Source: SpSt-398 sp041752235
Lineage (GTDB): Bacteria > Bacteroidota > Bacteroidia > Chitinophagales > Chitinophagaceae
Direction of reading: 5' to 3'
Length of the DNA stretch: 64,000 nt
Assembly: GCA_041752235.1 (NCBI GenBank)
Contig: JBGSHM010000013.1
Location: forward strand, 13,939-77,938
Program-made: the position numbers and the translations under genes
Notes under the pieces: model-generated
Seen by the model: only the letters and a program-made list of their open reading frames with translations
Database searches by the model: none
What the model was told of the DNA's origin: nothing
Part shown: positions 51,536 through 61,477 of the stretch, in pieces
Layout: the number at the start of each line of letters is the position of its first letter
How positions within the stretch are numbered: the first letter of the stretch is position 1

Positions 51536-53185
51536 TCACGACAGCTCCTTCTGCAGCACGGCTGTTTTCTGCTCCAGCCGGGCTTCATTGTATTTCCGGG
51601 CGGCGCCTACGAAATGGACAAATATGGGATGAGGGTTTTCGACCGTACTTTTTAGTTCAGGGTGGTATTGAACCCCAACAAAGAAGGGGTGACCCGGTAT
51701 TTCCATGATCTCCACCAATCCGGTTTCGGGGTTGCGGCCACTGGCGATCATGCCGTTCTTCTCAAAGGCATCGAGGTATTTATTGTTAAACTCGTAGCGA
51801 TGACGGTGGCGTTCACTGATATGGGACGTACCATAGATCTTTTCGGCGAGGGAACCGCTGAGTAATTCACAGGGATAGGCGCCCAAACGCATGGTGCCCC
51901 CCATCTTGGTGATCTTCTTTTGCTCCTCCATCATATCGATCACGGGCTCTATGGCATTGGGGTCCATTTCTGTGGAATGGGCCTCTTTCAATCCCAGTAC
52001 ATCCCGCGCAAACTCGATCACGGCCATTTGCATACCAAGACAAATCCCAAAGAAAGGAAGTCCTTTTTCACGGGCATATTTTACAGCTATGATCTTGCCT
52101 TCAATGCCCCGGTGTCCAAAACCGGGAGCAACCAGCAAGCCATCCAATAAGGAAAGCTTTTCTGCCACATTCTCGGGTGTAATAAATTCAGAATGGATGT
52201 ACTGTACCTGCACCTTACACTCATTCATGGCGCCGGCATGCACAAAGGATTCGAGGATGGATTTGTAGGCATCCTGGAGTTCCACATATTTTCCGATCAG
52301 GCCAATATTGACCTTGGCCTTGGGATATTTCAGTTTATTCAAAAACTCCTTCCAGCGGGTCAGTTCAGGCTCGGTTTCGATCTGGAGGTTTAGCTTTTTC
52401 AACACGATCTTGTCCAGTTTCTCATGCATCATGATCAGGGGAACCTCATAGATGGTACTGGCATCCACGGCCTCGATCACGGCTTCGGGTTGAACATTGC
52501 AAAACAGGGCGATCTTTCGCTTGATATCTTCCGTTATTGGCTCTTCGGTACGACAAACAAGGATATCCGGAAATACCCCGCTTTCACTCAGCATTTTCAC
52601 CGAGTGTTGGGTGGGTTTGGTTTTAAGTTCTTTGGCTGCTTTGAGATAGGGGATCAGGGTCAGGTGTACGACCAGAAGGTCATCATCCGGAAGTTCCCAC
52701 TGTAATTGACGAACCGCCTCGATATATGGCAGGGATTCAATATCCCCCACTGTACCACCGATCTCGGTGATCACGATATCAAAATTCCCCGTCTTCCCCA
52801 GTTCCAGCATTCTCCGCTTGATCTCATCGGTAATATGGGGGATAACCTGAACGGTTTTTCCCAGGTAAGCCCCTTCCCTTTCTTTATTAATAACGGTTTG
52901 ATAAATGCGTCCCGTGGTCACATTATTGGCCTGAGAGGTGGATATACTCAGAAATCGTTCGTAGTGGCCCAGATCCAGGTCGGTTTCCGCTCCATCGTCG
53001 GTTACATAACACTCCCCGTGTTCATAGGGGTTCAGCGTTCCCGGATCCACATTGATATAGGGGTCAAATTTCTGGATGGTAACACGCAAGCCCCTCGCCT
53101 GGAGTAGCTTGGCAAGCGAAGCGGCAATGATGCCTTTACCCAATGAAGAAGTAACACCCCCGGTGACAAAGATAAATTTGGCCAT
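51536..53185 (-). CDS. pyrG: CTP synthase
   Basis: A 549-residue CTP synthase. The synthetase half has KFIFVTGGVTSSLGKGI and the ATP/UTP motif ECYVTDDGAETDLDLGHYER; the glutaminase half has GICLGMQM with the catalytic Cys. It makes CTP from UTP and glutamine. The ATG start gives the standard AKFIFVTGG N-terminus. A TAGGTTTG box is 68 bases upstream, so the gene has a medium leader. Convergent on the yidC repeats. Confidence 0.97.
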   Translation of the reverse strand: MAKFIFVTGGVTSSLGKGIIAASLAKLLQARGLRVTIQKFDPYINVDPGTLNPYEHGECYVTDDGAETDLDLGHYERFLSISTSQANNVTTGRIYQTVINKEREGAYLGKTVQVIPHITDEIKRRMLELGKTGNFDIVITEIGGTVGDIESLPYIEAVRQLQWELPDDDLLVVHLTLIPYLKAAKELKTKPTQHSVKMLSESGVFPDILVCRTEEPITEDIKRKIALFCNVQPEAVIEAVDASTIYEVPLIMMHEKLDKIVLKKLNLQIETEPELTRWKEFLNKLKYPKAKVNIGLIGKYVELQDAYKSILESFVHAGAMNECKVQVQYIHSEFITPENVAEKLSLLDGLLVAPGFGHRGIEGKIIAVKYAREKGLPFFGICLGMQMAVIEFARDVLGLKEAHSTEMDPNAIEPVIDMMEEQKKITKMGGTMRLGAYPCELLSGSLAEKIYGTSHISERHRHRYEFNNKYLDAFEKNGMIASGRNPETGLVEIMEIPGHPFFVGVQYHPELKSTVENPHPIFVHFVGAARKYNEARLEQKTAVLQKELS

Positions 53186-53253
53186 AAAGATTGTATTAAA
53201 TAGAAAACGACCAGCGGAATGTAATGGGAAATAAGATAATCCGAGAGGTCGTG

Positions 53254-53261
53254 CAAACCTA
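53254..53261 (-). promoter_or_regulatory. Predicted -7 box of pyrG
   Basis: TAGGTTTG (minus strand) matches TAnnTTTG, 68 bases before the ATG. The -33 partner is not obvious. Between 53262 and 53401 there are small inverted repeats, including TCCCGAAGCTTCGGGA at 53326-53341. Confidence 0.4.
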
Positions 53262-53401
53262 CATTATTTTCCGTGGCTTCCGTGCATTATGTGCGAAAAA
53301 AAATGCTCACGGTCCCGAGGCCTCATCCCGAAGCTTCGGGACACTGTATTCACGGAAATAGGGCAAACAAAAAATCAATATATTCGAACAAACTGAAAAT
53401 C

Positions 53402-54678
53402 ATGAGAAAGATTGCCCTTGTTTTACTGGGATTCACCATTTCCCTCCTGAGTTTTTCCCAGAAAACCTATATCTGGTGCGGAACCCTGATCGATGGGGTA
53501 TCCGATGCACCCAGGAAGTCCATGACCATTATTGTAGAAGGGAACAAAATACTGGCCGTGGAGAGCGGGTATTCCAAACCCGGCGCCAATGATAAGAGTA
53601 TTGACCTGAAGAACAGGACCGTGACACCGGGTTGGCTGGACATGCATGTGCATATGGAGCACGAGACCAATCCCGACCGATATATTCAAACCTATACCTT
53701 CAACCCGGCCGATTATGCCTTTCAATCAGTCAGGTATTCGGAGATCACCCTAATGACCGGGTTTACTACGGTGCGTGACCTGGGGGTACAGGGGTCAATA
53801 TCTCCCTGCGAAATGCGATCAATAAGGGTTGGATCAAGGGTCCCCGGATCTATACAGCGGGGAAATCCATCGCCACGACCGGAGGCCATGCGGACCCCAC
53901 CAATGGATATCGGAAAGACCTCCAGGGTGACCCGGGACCAAAGGAAGGTGTGATCAATGGAGCTGAAGAGGCCCGTAAGGCCGTTCGCCAACGATACAAA
54001 GATGGTTCCGACCTGATCAAGATAACCGCCACCGGTGGCGTATTGAGTGTGGCCAAAAGCGGAAAAAATCCCCAGTTCTTTGAGGATGAATTGGAGGCCA
54101 TTGTTCAGACAGCAAATGATTATGGATTCAAGGTGGCCGTGCATGCCCATGGAGCCGAAGGCATGAAAAGGGCGATCCGTGCCGGTGTTCACTCCATCGA
54201 ACATGGGACATTCATGGATGATGAAGCGATCCAATTGTTTTTAAAACATGGAACCTGGTATGTACCCACCATCACAGCCGGCAAAGCAGTGGGTGATTCG
54301 GCAAAAATTCCTGGGTATTATCCAGCCATCGTTGTTCCTAAGGCGCTGGAAACCGGTCCTCAAATTCAAAAGACTTTTGCAAGGGCCTACAAAGCCGGTG
54401 TCAAGATCGCATTTGGTACCGATGCCGGGGTTTATCAGCATGGCCAGAACTGGCGTGAATTCGGTTACATGATCGACGCAGGCATGAGCCCGATGGATGC
54501 GATCAAATCAGCTACGATCAATGCGGCCGATCTGCTGGGCGAAAAAGATAAATTGGGAAGTATTGAAGCAGGTAAACTCGCCGATATCGTGGCCATGGAT
54601 GGCGATCCGCTGAAAGACGCGGCCGTGTTTGGGAAAGTGATGTTTGTGATGAAAGACGGAATTGTTTATAAACAATAG
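53402..54678 (+). pseudogene. Secreted imidazolonepropionase-like amidohydrolase, interrupted by a frameshift
   Basis: Two overlapping frames encode one protein of about 425 residues. The first part has a signal peptide, the metal motif DMHVHMEHE and stops making sense after TVRDLG. At 53782-53786 there are five G; adding one G gives GGTGVNISLRNAINKGWIKGPRIYTAG and joins the second frame, which begins at 53950 in the present sequence and holds KITATGGV, VAVHAHGAEGM, VHSIEHGTFMD and FGTDAGV, the other metal and active-site residues. A one-base loss in a homopolymer could be an assembly error or a real mutation. Family members cleave cyclic amides or dipeptides. Start ATG 53402. Confidence 0.85.
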
Positions 54679-54681
54679 TTC

Positions 54682-54759
54682 TTACCGCAAGGACGCTATG
54701 TCGCCAGGCAGCGCCAAGTCAATTTGCGTCCCCCGCGCCATTGCGTCTTTGCGGTAAAA
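54682..54759. repeat. Imperfect CCGC-AAGACGC palindrome
   Basis: The words TTACCGCAAGGACGC and GCGTCTTTGCGGTAA flank an irregular middle. It belongs to the palindrome family seen at 142-235, 31194-31258 and 63836-63940. It lies between convergent genes and may serve as terminator. Confidence 0.6.
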
Positions 54760-54767
54760 TCGATTAT

Positions 54768-55568
54768 TCAATCTTTCAATATCTTATTATAACTCGCCAA
54801 CACCCCCCGGATCAAAGAAGAACTGAATCCCTGATGTTCCATTTCGTTTAGTCCAGCGATGGTGCATCCTTTTGGTGTGGTGACCTTATCGATCTCCTGC
54901 TCGGGGTGTGAGCCTTTGGTCAGAAGCAGATCGGCCGCTCCTTTGATGGTTTGTGCAGCAATAAGGGTAGCCGTTTTGGCATCAAACCCGATCTCGATAC
55001 CACCCTGAATATTGGCGCGGATATACCGCATCGCAAAAGCGGTACCACAGGCACCAAGGACCGTAGCCGCATCCATTAATTTTTCATCGATCAGGGTAGT
55101 ACGACCCAACACATCAAACAATCCCTGAATATATTCAATTTGTTTGTCGGTAGCATGGGCATGAGCCAAACAGGTCATGCTTTGTTGAATCGCGATCGCC
55201 GTATTGGGCATGGCCCGGATAACGGGTACTGGTTTACCGATCTCTTTTTGCAGTTGCTCGATCCATACACCGGAAATGACGGAAACCAGAATATGTTTTT
55301 TTGGATCAAGCACGGTTTTGATCTCCTTTACGATCGCTGCATAATTATAGGGCTTGACCGCTAAGATGATCACCTCCCCTTCTTTCACCGCTTTTTTATT
55401 ATCACTATGCACCTTACACCCTTGATCTGCAAACCGCTGAAGCAGGCCTGTTGTTCGTCGGGTTATGGTAATATCGCCCGGTTTGCTAAAACCGCTTTGA
55501 AGTAATCCTTCCGCGATGGACGCACCGAGGTTTCCGCCGCCGATGATGGCTATCTTCTTCAATGACAT
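54768..55568 (-). CDS. proC: Pyrroline-5-carboxylate reductase
   Basis: A 266-residue ProC with the Rossmann motif IGGGNLGASIAEGLL, LAVKPYNYAAI, VRAMPNTAIAI and the C-terminal helical dimer domain (ATVLGACGTAFAMRYI and VTTPKGCTIAGLNEME). It reduces pyrroline-5-carboxylate to proline with NAD(P)H. Full length. It sits alone between palindromic regions (54682-54759 downstream and 55590-55680 upstream). Confidence 0.95.
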   Translation of the reverse strand: MSLKKIAIIGGGNLGASIAEGLLQSGFSKPGDITITRRTTGLLQRFADQGCKVHSDNKKAVKEGEVIILAVKPYNYAAIVKEIKTVLDPKKHILVSVISGVWIEQLQKEIGKPVPVIRAMPNTAIAIQQSMTCLAHAHATDKQIEYIQGLFDVLGRTTLIDEKLMDAATVLGACGTAFAMRYIRANIQGGIEIGFDAKTATLIAAQTIKGAADLLLTKGSHPEQEIDKVTTPKGCTIAGLNEMEHQGFSSSLIRGVLASYNKILKD

Positions 55569-55589
55569 TTTCCTTGTTTTTTATTATCC

Positions 55590-55682
55590 TGACTAAACCA
55601 GTGAATAGTGAATGGTGAATAGTGAATGAATGCACAACTCACTATTCACCATTCACCATTCACTATTCATAATTCACTTAAA
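55590..55682. repeat. GTGAATAGTGAAT inverted word repeat
   Basis: Left half GTGAATAGTGAATGG, right half CCATTCACTATTC: the same words as at 18305-18450, here enclosing a short middle (ATGCACAAC). It lies between proC and hldD on the same strand, so it may be a terminator for hldD. No gene. Confidence 0.65.
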
Positions 55683-56663
55683 CTAATAGTATTTATGCTC
55701 TAACAAAAACCCCTTCACATACGTCTCCACCCCTTCTTCCAATGAATAAAATTCATCGTGGTATCCTACTTTCCTCAACTTATTCATATCCGCTTCGGTG
55801 AAGTACTGGTATTTATCCCGGATGTCTTCGGGGGTATCGATGAACTCGATGACAGGTTCTTTATCAAGGGCAGTGAAGATCGCGGTCACAAGGTCTTTGA
55901 AAGTACGTGCCTTGCCTGTACCCAGGTTGTAGATGCCTGAAGGAGGCATTTCCTGCATCAACCAGTAACAGATATCCACCACATCTTTTACATACACAAA
56001 ATCGCGTAGTTGTTCACCATCCTTGAAATCGGGGTGATGAGAACGGAAGAGTTTTACCTTGCCGGTTTGATGAATCTGGTTATAGGCATGAAAGATCACA
56101 GAAGCCATGCGGCCTTTATGGTATTCGTTGGGACCATATACATTAAAGAATTTCAGGCCGGCCCAAAAAGGCGGCTCTTCTTTTTGTTTCAGGACCCATT
56201 TATCAAACTCATTCTTGGAAACACCATAGGGATTGAGGGGGTGTAATTTCTCCACGATCCCATGATCATCTTTATAGCCCAATTCCCCATTGCCATAAGT
56301 GGCGGCTGAAGAGGCATATACCAGGGGAATATTTTTTCGTACACAATAATGCCATATCTCCTGCGAATAGGCCACATTGAGTTCCTGATGAATGGCATAA
56401 TTGAATTCGGTGGTATCGGTACGGGCACCCAGATGAAAAACAAAATCAATACGCATCTGGTAATGATCCAGCCAATTGAAAAGCTCTTTTCGTTCTACCC
56501 GGGCGCAGATCTTTTTATCCTCGTAGTTGGGCCGCTTTTCGCCATCGCTGAATTCATCCACGATGATGATGTTCTGGTAGCCCTTCCGGTTAAGATAGCC
56601 TACCATGCAACTGCCAATAAACCCGGCAGCGCCCGTAACAATTATGACTGAATTTCTGTCCAT
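55683..56663 (-). CDS. hldD: ADP-L-glycero-D-manno-heptose-6-epimerase
   Basis: A 326-residue SDR-type epimerase with GAAGFIG (11-17), YASSAATYG and the catalytic Y146-x3-K150 in NPYGVSK, plus FFNVYGPNEYHKGRMAS, an HldD signature. It converts ADP-D,D-heptose to ADP-L,D-heptose for lipopolysaccharide core. Its ATG shares one base with the purL stop (TGATG), so translation is coupled even though the two genes serve different pathways. Confidence 0.92.
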   Translation of the reverse strand: MDRNSVIIVTGAAGFIGSCMVGYLNRKGYQNIIIVDEFSDGEKRPNYEDKKICARVERKELFNWLDHYQMRIDFVFHLGARTDTTEFNYAIHQELNVAYSQEIWHYCVRKNIPLVYASSAATYGNGELGYKDDHGIVEKLHPLNPYGVSKNEFDKWVLKQKEEPPFWAGLKFFNVYGPNEYHKGRMASVIFHAYNQIHQTGKVKLFRSHHPDFKDGEQLRDFVYVKDVVDICYWLMQEMPPSGIYNLGTGKARTFKDLVTAIFTALDKEPVIEFIDTPEDIRDKYQYFTEADMNKLRKVGYHDEFYSLEEGVETYVKGFLLEHKYY

Positions 56664-58888
56664 CAGGATAATGCTGAACTCGCTTCTTCTTTCATTAAAT
56701 AATTCTCGATCGACGTATCATAACGATGTTTCCATTGGGAGATCGGTTTCCATTCCTGCTGATCAATGATCACTTCGCCAGCGGTAACCACTCCCAATTT
56801 TTCAAATACAAATCCATCCAGTTCTTTTTCCAGACTGGCGGCCTGATCCGGAGAAACGGTGACCACGACACGGCTTTGTCCTTCGCCAAACAACCAGGCA
56901 TCTTTCCGGATTCCTTCTTTGGAACGTACAGAAAAACCAAGTTCCCGGTTAAAACCTGCCTCACATAAAGTTATGAATAATCCTCCTTCACTGACATCGT
57001 GCACAGACAGGACAAGTTTATCCTGAATGAGCCTCGCGAGTTTTTGCTGCAAGGCAAACTCTTCTTCCAGATCAAAATAAGGCGCGGGCGAATATTCCAC
57101 TTCGCGAATGCGGGCCAGGTATTGGGAAGAATTGATATCATCAGTGGATCGTCCGATCAGGTAAATGATATCCCCTTCGTTTTTAAAATCAAGGGTCATC
57201 ATTTGCCCCATATCTTCCAGCAGACCCACCATGCCAATTGTTGGTGTAGGGAATACAGGTCCATCGGGGTTCTGATTGTAGAAACTAACATTCCCTCCGG
57301 TGACCGGAGTATTGAATTTAATGCAAGCTGCCCCCATGCCTTTGATGGCCTGTACAAACTGATAATAGACTTCGGGATCATATGGGTTACCAAAATTGAG
57401 GCAGTTGGTCACACCCAATGGCTCGCCCCCACTGCAAACGATATTGCGGGCGGCTTCACTCACGGCGATCATGGCTCCTTTAAAGGGATCAGCATAAACA
57501 TACCGGCTATTGCAATCCGTGGTAACAGCCAAACCTTTTCGGGTACCCTTGACCGATACTATCGGCGCGTCGGTAGGTGCATTGGTGGAAGCATTGGCTG
57601 TGCCTACCATACTATCATATTGATCATACACCCAATGCTTGGAGGCGATCGTAGGAATTTGTATCAATTTTTCCGCCACCTGGGCCAGGTCTGCCGGCAC
57701 TGGAACGGTGGTGGGGTCAAAGGCCTTAATTTTCTCCAGGTAGGCTGGTTCTTTATAGGAGCGTTCATATTGTGGAGCCCCTCCACCCAATACGAGTTCA
57801 TGCGCGGGAATGGATGCTTCCAATTCTCCATGCATATAAAAATTCAGGATACCATCATTGGTTACTTCACCAATGACCGAGCAAGGGAGATCCCATTTTT
57901 CAAAAACCCGCATCACTTCCTCCTCACGGCCTTTCTCGGCCACCAGCAACATCCTTTCCTGGCTTTCACTCAGCAGCAATTCCCAGGTCTTCATATTTTT
58001 CTGACGCGTAGGGACTTTATCCAGATCGATCCGCATACCTACTTCGCCTTTGGCACTCATTTCTGCCGTAGAACAAATGATCCCGGCGGCACCCATATCC
58101 TGCATACCCACTACCGCTCCGGTTTGAATCACTTCCAGACAGGCTTCGAGTAATTTCTTTTCCTGAAAAGGGTCACCTACCTGAACGGCAGGTAGTTCTT
58201 CTGCACTTTCCGCAGTGATATCGGCTGAGGCAAAGGAAGCGCCACCAATGCCGTCTTTTCCGGTTGCACTACCTACAAACATGACCGGGTTACCGATCCC
58301 TTCCGCTGTAGCGGAAACGGTTTCACCGGCTTTTACAATTCCCACACTCATCGCATTCACGAGCGGGTTGGTATGATAACAGGGATCAAAATAAATTTCA
58401 CCTCCCACGGTCGGAACACCAAAACAGTTTCCATAATGCCCGATACCATGTACAACCCCGGCCAGCAAGTGCTGGGTCTTGTCCGCTTCCAGATTGCCAA
58501 AGCGCAGGGAATTCAGCGAGGCAATGGGTCTAGCCCCCATGGTAAATATATCCCGGTGAATACCCCCTACTCCGGTCGCCGCTCCCTGAAAGGGTTCAAT
58601 GGCCGAAGGGTGGTTATGTGATTCGATCTTGAAGACCACACCCAAGCCATCACCGATATCCATCAATCCGGCATTCTCTTCACCGGCTTTCACCAGCATC
58701 CGGCCTCCCTCACGGGGAAGGGTCTTTAGCCAACGGATCGAATTTTTATAGCTGCAATGTTCACTCCACATGCCCGAGAAGGCACAGAGTTCATTGAAGT
58801 TGGGGGTGCGTCCAAGTTTTTGCTGAATAAGTTCGAATTCTTCGGGGGTGATCCGCAGTTGTTCCGCGGTCTTTACAGTTACTTCCAT
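56663..58888 (-). CDS. purL: Phosphoribosylformylglycinamidine synthase II
   Basis: A 741-residue small-type PurL, as in B. subtilis, which needs PurQ and PurS. Motifs include CSYKNSIRWLK, VFKIESHNHPSAIEPFQGAATGVGG, GDPFQEK, VVGMQDMGAAGI and VHDVSEGGL. It makes formylglycinamidine ribonucleotide with ATP in purine synthesis. It is upstream of hldD by a one-base overlap. A TAGTTTTG box lies 18 bases ahead of the ATG. Confidence 0.96.
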   Translation of the reverse strand: MEVTVKTAEQLRITPEEFELIQQKLGRTPNFNELCAFSGMWSEHCSYKNSIRWLKTLPREGGRMLVKAGEENAGLMDIGDGLGVVFKIESHNHPSAIEPFQGAATGVGGIHRDIFTMGARPIASLNSLRFGNLEADKTQHLLAGVVHGIGHYGNCFGVPTVGGEIYFDPCYHTNPLVNAMSVGIVKAGETVSATAEGIGNPVMFVGSATGKDGIGGASFASADITAESAEELPAVQVGDPFQEKKLLEACLEVIQTGAVVGMQDMGAAGIICSTAEMSAKGEVGMRIDLDKVPTRQKNMKTWELLLSESQERMLLVAEKGREEEVMRVFEKWDLPCSVIGEVTNDGILNFYMHGELEASIPAHELVLGGGAPQYERSYKEPAYLEKIKAFDPTTVPVPADLAQVAEKLIQIPTIASKHWVYDQYDSMVGTANASTNAPTDAPIVSVKGTRKGLAVTTDCNSRYVYADPFKGAMIAVSEAARNIVCSGGEPLGVTNCLNFGNPYDPEVYYQFVQAIKGMGAACIKFNTPVTGGNVSFYNQNPDGPVFPTPTIGMVGLLEDMGQMMTLDFKNEGDIIYLIGRSTDDINSSQYLARIREVEYSPAPYFDLEEEFALQQKLARLIQDKLVLSVHDVSEGGLFITLCEAGFNRELGFSVRSKEGIRKDAWLFGEGQSRVVVTVSPDQAASLEKELDGFVFEKLGVVTAGEVIIDQQEWKPISQWKHRYDTSIENYLMKEEASSALS

Positions 58889-58905
58889 AGTGTTTTGTGA
58901 AAGGG

Positions 58906-58913
58906 CAAAACTA
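58906..58913 (-). promoter_or_regulatory. Predicted -7 box of purL-hldD
   Basis: TAGTTTTG (minus strand) matches TAnnTTTG and ends 17 bases before the purL ATG. No clear -33 element; a purine operator is not recognised. Confidence 0.5.
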
Positions 58914-58984
58914 CAAACTGAGCGGGAGGAAAAGGGAGAAACTTTTCAACTTTTTGGGCTATTTTGCGAGAATAACTAGTTGGT

Positions 58985-60256
58985 TTGGATTATTTTCTCT
59001 TCATAGGTTACCTTTTCCTCTTTTCCTGGCTGCTGACCCGTATCGGGTTGTTCCGGCATTCGGGATTGAGCAATGCCCAACTCATTATCCTCTTTCTGCT
59101 CAAGGTCATTGCCGGTATATTTTATGGTTGGGTGGGTATCTATTATGGCTATTTCGCCTATATGTATGATACCTGGGGCCTCCACAATACCAGCGTGGAT
59201 GAACTCCAGTTGTTATATGACAATCCCCGGGAATACCTGACCAACTTATTTTATAGTGGGTATGAAGGTGGGTATGGAGGATTTTTTGCATCCAGCAATT
59301 CGTATTGGAATGACCTGAAGGCAAATATTTTTATCAAACTGCTTTCCATCTTTAACCTGTTCAGCTTTGGCAACTATTATATCAATGTCATTTTCTATTC
59401 TTTTTTAACCATGATCGGCCCGGTTATGGTCTACCGGGTGATGTCGGATCTGTTTCCGGGTAAAAAATGGGCGGTATTGATCGGTGTATTTCTGATCCCT
59501 TCCTTTTTGTATTGGAGCAGTGGTATTCATAAAGATGGTCTAACCTTTACCGCCATTGGCATGGTGGCCTACCATTTTTATTTTGGATTGAAACAGGGGC
59601 GGTTCAGTTTGGTGCGTATCCTTTATTTGTTCCTGGGTCTCCTGATCCTGTTGGCCATGCGGAATTATATCCTGATGTTATTGATTCCCGGTCTCACCGC
59701 CTGGTGTCTGGCCAATCGATCGGATAAAAAAATTGGATGGCGGTTTATCGCGGTGTATGCACTGTCGATTTTCCTCTTCTTTGCCCTGCCCTTCGTAAGC
59801 GATTCCCTGGATTTCCCCGGGGCCGTGGCCAATAAACAGGCGGCGTTTATGCGACTCGAAGGCGGATCCGGATTAAAAGTCGAAAAACTGGAACCCAACC
59901 TGCAGGGCTTTATACGAAACACACCTCAGGCATTGGTGAACAGCCTGATGAGGCCCTTTCCATCGGATATTAAACATATGCTGTCATTAGGGGTGATGCT
60001 CGAAAATCTTTTGGCGCTCGCCCTGATTCTGCTCCTGCTTTTTTATCGTGACAAGACCACTTCACTCAACCGCCCCTTTATCTGGTTCTGTTATTTCTTT
60101 GGATTTACCCTGCTCCTGACCATCGGATATACGGTCAATTTTCAGGGCGCCATCGTCCGGTACCGAAGCATACTCCTCCCGCTGGCCATCACGCCATTAT
60201 TGGCCGGAATTGATTGGTCAAGACTAAAAAAGGCCATTCATATGAATATTAAATAA
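58985..60256 (+). CDS. Polytopic membrane protein, possibly envelope-polymer related
   Basis: A 423-residue integral membrane protein with about ten hydrophobic segments from the first residues to the C-terminal end (ALPLAITPLLAGIDW). A larger loop (about 45-90 and 270-310) lies outside the membrane. It has features in common with polymerase or glycosyltransferase-C-type proteins (a first loop rich in Tyr and Trp, charged R in RNYILMLL), but I see no diagnostic motif. The only in-frame start is a TTG directly after a TAA stop, so the start is uncertain. It stands alone between divergent purL and the glutamine synthetase genes. Confidence 0.6.
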   Translation: MDYFLFIGYLFLFSWLLTRIGLFRHSGLSNAQLIILFLLKVIAGIFYGWVGIYYGYFAYMYDTWGLHNTSVDELQLLYDNPREYLTNLFYSGYEGGYGGFFASSNSYWNDLKANIFIKLLSIFNLFSFGNYYINVIFYSFLTMIGPVMVYRVMSDLFPGKKWAVLIGVFLIPSFLYWSSGIHKDGLTFTAIGMVAYHFYFGLKQGRFSLVRILYLFLGLLILLAMRNYILMLLIPGLTAWCLANRSDKKIGWRFIAVYALSIFLFFALPFVSDSLDFPGAVANKQAAFMRLEGGSGLKVEKLEPNLQGFIRNTPQALVNSLMRPFPSDIKHMLSLGVMLENLLALALILLLLFYRDKTTSLNRPFIWFCYFFGFTLLLTIGYTVNFQGAIVRYRSILLPLAITPLLAGIDWSRLKKAIHMNIK

Positions 60257-60433
60257 TTTTACAATATTTATATTTTCGTAGATTTACGAGGTTTTCTGTA
60301 CTACCAAGCGTTTGTTTTTCTCATTTTTCCACAAATGCCTCATTTTTTTTTACTTGCTGATATACTAAATTGCCATTATTGTTTAGATTTGTCGCTACAA
60401 GCACACATTTTTAAAATTTTAATGTAAATAGTT
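60257..60433. other. Non-coding leader region of the GSII gene
   Basis: AT-rich stretch of 177 bases without a gene. Apart from a -7 box at 60384-60391 I see only one short dyad (TCGTA/TACGA near 60283) and no riboswitch-like fold. The region could hold the nitrogen-regulated control of the glutamine synthetase gene. Confidence 0.5.
60384..60391 (+). promoter_or_regulatory. Predicted -7 box of the GSII gene
   Basis: TAGATTTG matches TAnnTTTG exactly, 42 bases before the ATG at 60434. No -33 TTTG at the standard distance was found. Confidence 0.5.
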
Positions 60434-61474
60434 ATGGCAGTTGCAAAACTTGAGTACATCTGGCTGGATGGATACAAGCCCACCCAAAGTCTGAGAAGTA
60501 AAACAAAGATCGAAAAGAACTTTAGCGGCAAACTGGAAGATTGCCCCATGTGGTCCTTTGATGGTTCTTCTACTGAACAGGCTCCAGGCGGTTCTTCCGA
60601 CTGTCTGCTAAAGCCCGTATTTATGGTACCTGATCCCCAGCGTCGGGATGGTTACCTGGTGATGTGTGAAGTATTGAATCCGGATGGCAGCGCCCATGCG
60701 TCGAATGGTCGTGCTACGATCGCGGATGATGACAATGATTTCTGGTTTGGATTTGAGCAGGAATATTTCCTCTGGAATCCTGAAACACATAAACCCCTGG
60801 GTTTCCCCGAAGGTGGATATCCCCGTCCCCAGGGCCCTTACTATTGTTCCGTTGGCGCAAACAATGCCTATGGCCGTCACATTGTAGAAGAGCACCTGGA
60901 TGCTTGTATTGACGCCGGTTTGAATGTGGAAGGTATCAATGCGGAAGTAGCCACCGGTCAGTGGGAATTCCAGATCTTCTCCAAAGGAGCCAAAGAAGCT
61001 GGCGACCAGATCTGGGTGGCCCGATACATGCTGGAGCGCATCGGGGAAAAATATGGTGTGGCCATCAACTGGCATTGTAAACCGCTGGGTGACCTGGATT
61101 GGAACGGAAGTGGTATGCACGCCAACTTCTCCAATGAACTCCTGCGTACCTGTGGCAGCAAGGAAATCTATGAGCGCGTTTGTGAGTCATTCCGCCCGGT
61201 AGTAAAAGAACATATCGAAGTATACGGTGCCGACAACCACCTGCGTTTGACCGGCAAGCATGAAACAGCCTCCATCCATGACTTCTCCTATGGTATTTCC
61301 GACCGTGGCGCATCCATCCGGATCCCCATTGGTACGGTAGAAAGAGGCTGGAAAGGCTGGCTGGAAGACCGCCGTCCCAACAGCGCTGCTGATCCCTACA
61401 AAGTAGCCGCCCGCATCATCAAGACCGTAAAAGAAGCGGAGGTGAGCATTCAGAAAAAGATGGAAGTCGCTTAG
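60434..61474 (+). CDS. Glutamine synthetase type II (eukaryote-like, beta-Grasp)
   Basis: A 346-residue GSII enzyme: MAVAKLEYIWLDGYKPTQ and FDGSSTEQAPGGSSDC in the N-terminal beta-Grasp domain, and FGFEQEYFL, VATGQWEFQI, NGSGMHANFS and RIPIGTVERGWKGWLEDRRP in the catalytic domain. It makes glutamine from glutamate, ammonia and ATP. This short form is the type found in eukaryotes and a few bacteria. A GSIII-type enzyme gene follows, so the genome has two unrelated types side by side. A hairpin terminator is at 61564-61593. Confidence 0.94.
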   Translation: MAVAKLEYIWLDGYKPTQSLRSKTKIEKNFSGKLEDCPMWSFDGSSTEQAPGGSSDCLLKPVFMVPDPQRRDGYLVMCEVLNPDGSAHASNGRATIADDDNDFWFGFEQEYFLWNPETHKPLGFPEGGYPRPQGPYYCSVGANNAYGRHIVEEHLDACIDAGLNVEGINAEVATGQWEFQIFSKGAKEAGDQIWVARYMLERIGEKYGVAINWHCKPLGDLDWNGSGMHANFSNELLRTCGSKEIYERVCESFRPVVKEHIEVYGADNHLRLTGKHETASIHDFSYGISDRGASIRIPIGTVERGWKGWLEDRRPNSAADPYKVAARIIKTVKEAEVSIQKKMEVA

Positions 61475-61477
61475 TAT

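Noticed and set aside
53273..53401. N-terminal extension of the amidohydrolase frame upstream of 53402
   Set aside because: The added residues are translated from hairpin repeats; the signal peptide begins cleanly at the ATG at 53402.
56999..58153. Long plus-strand open frame of 384 codons inside purL
   Set aside because: Antisense to a conserved purL; no domain or start signal.
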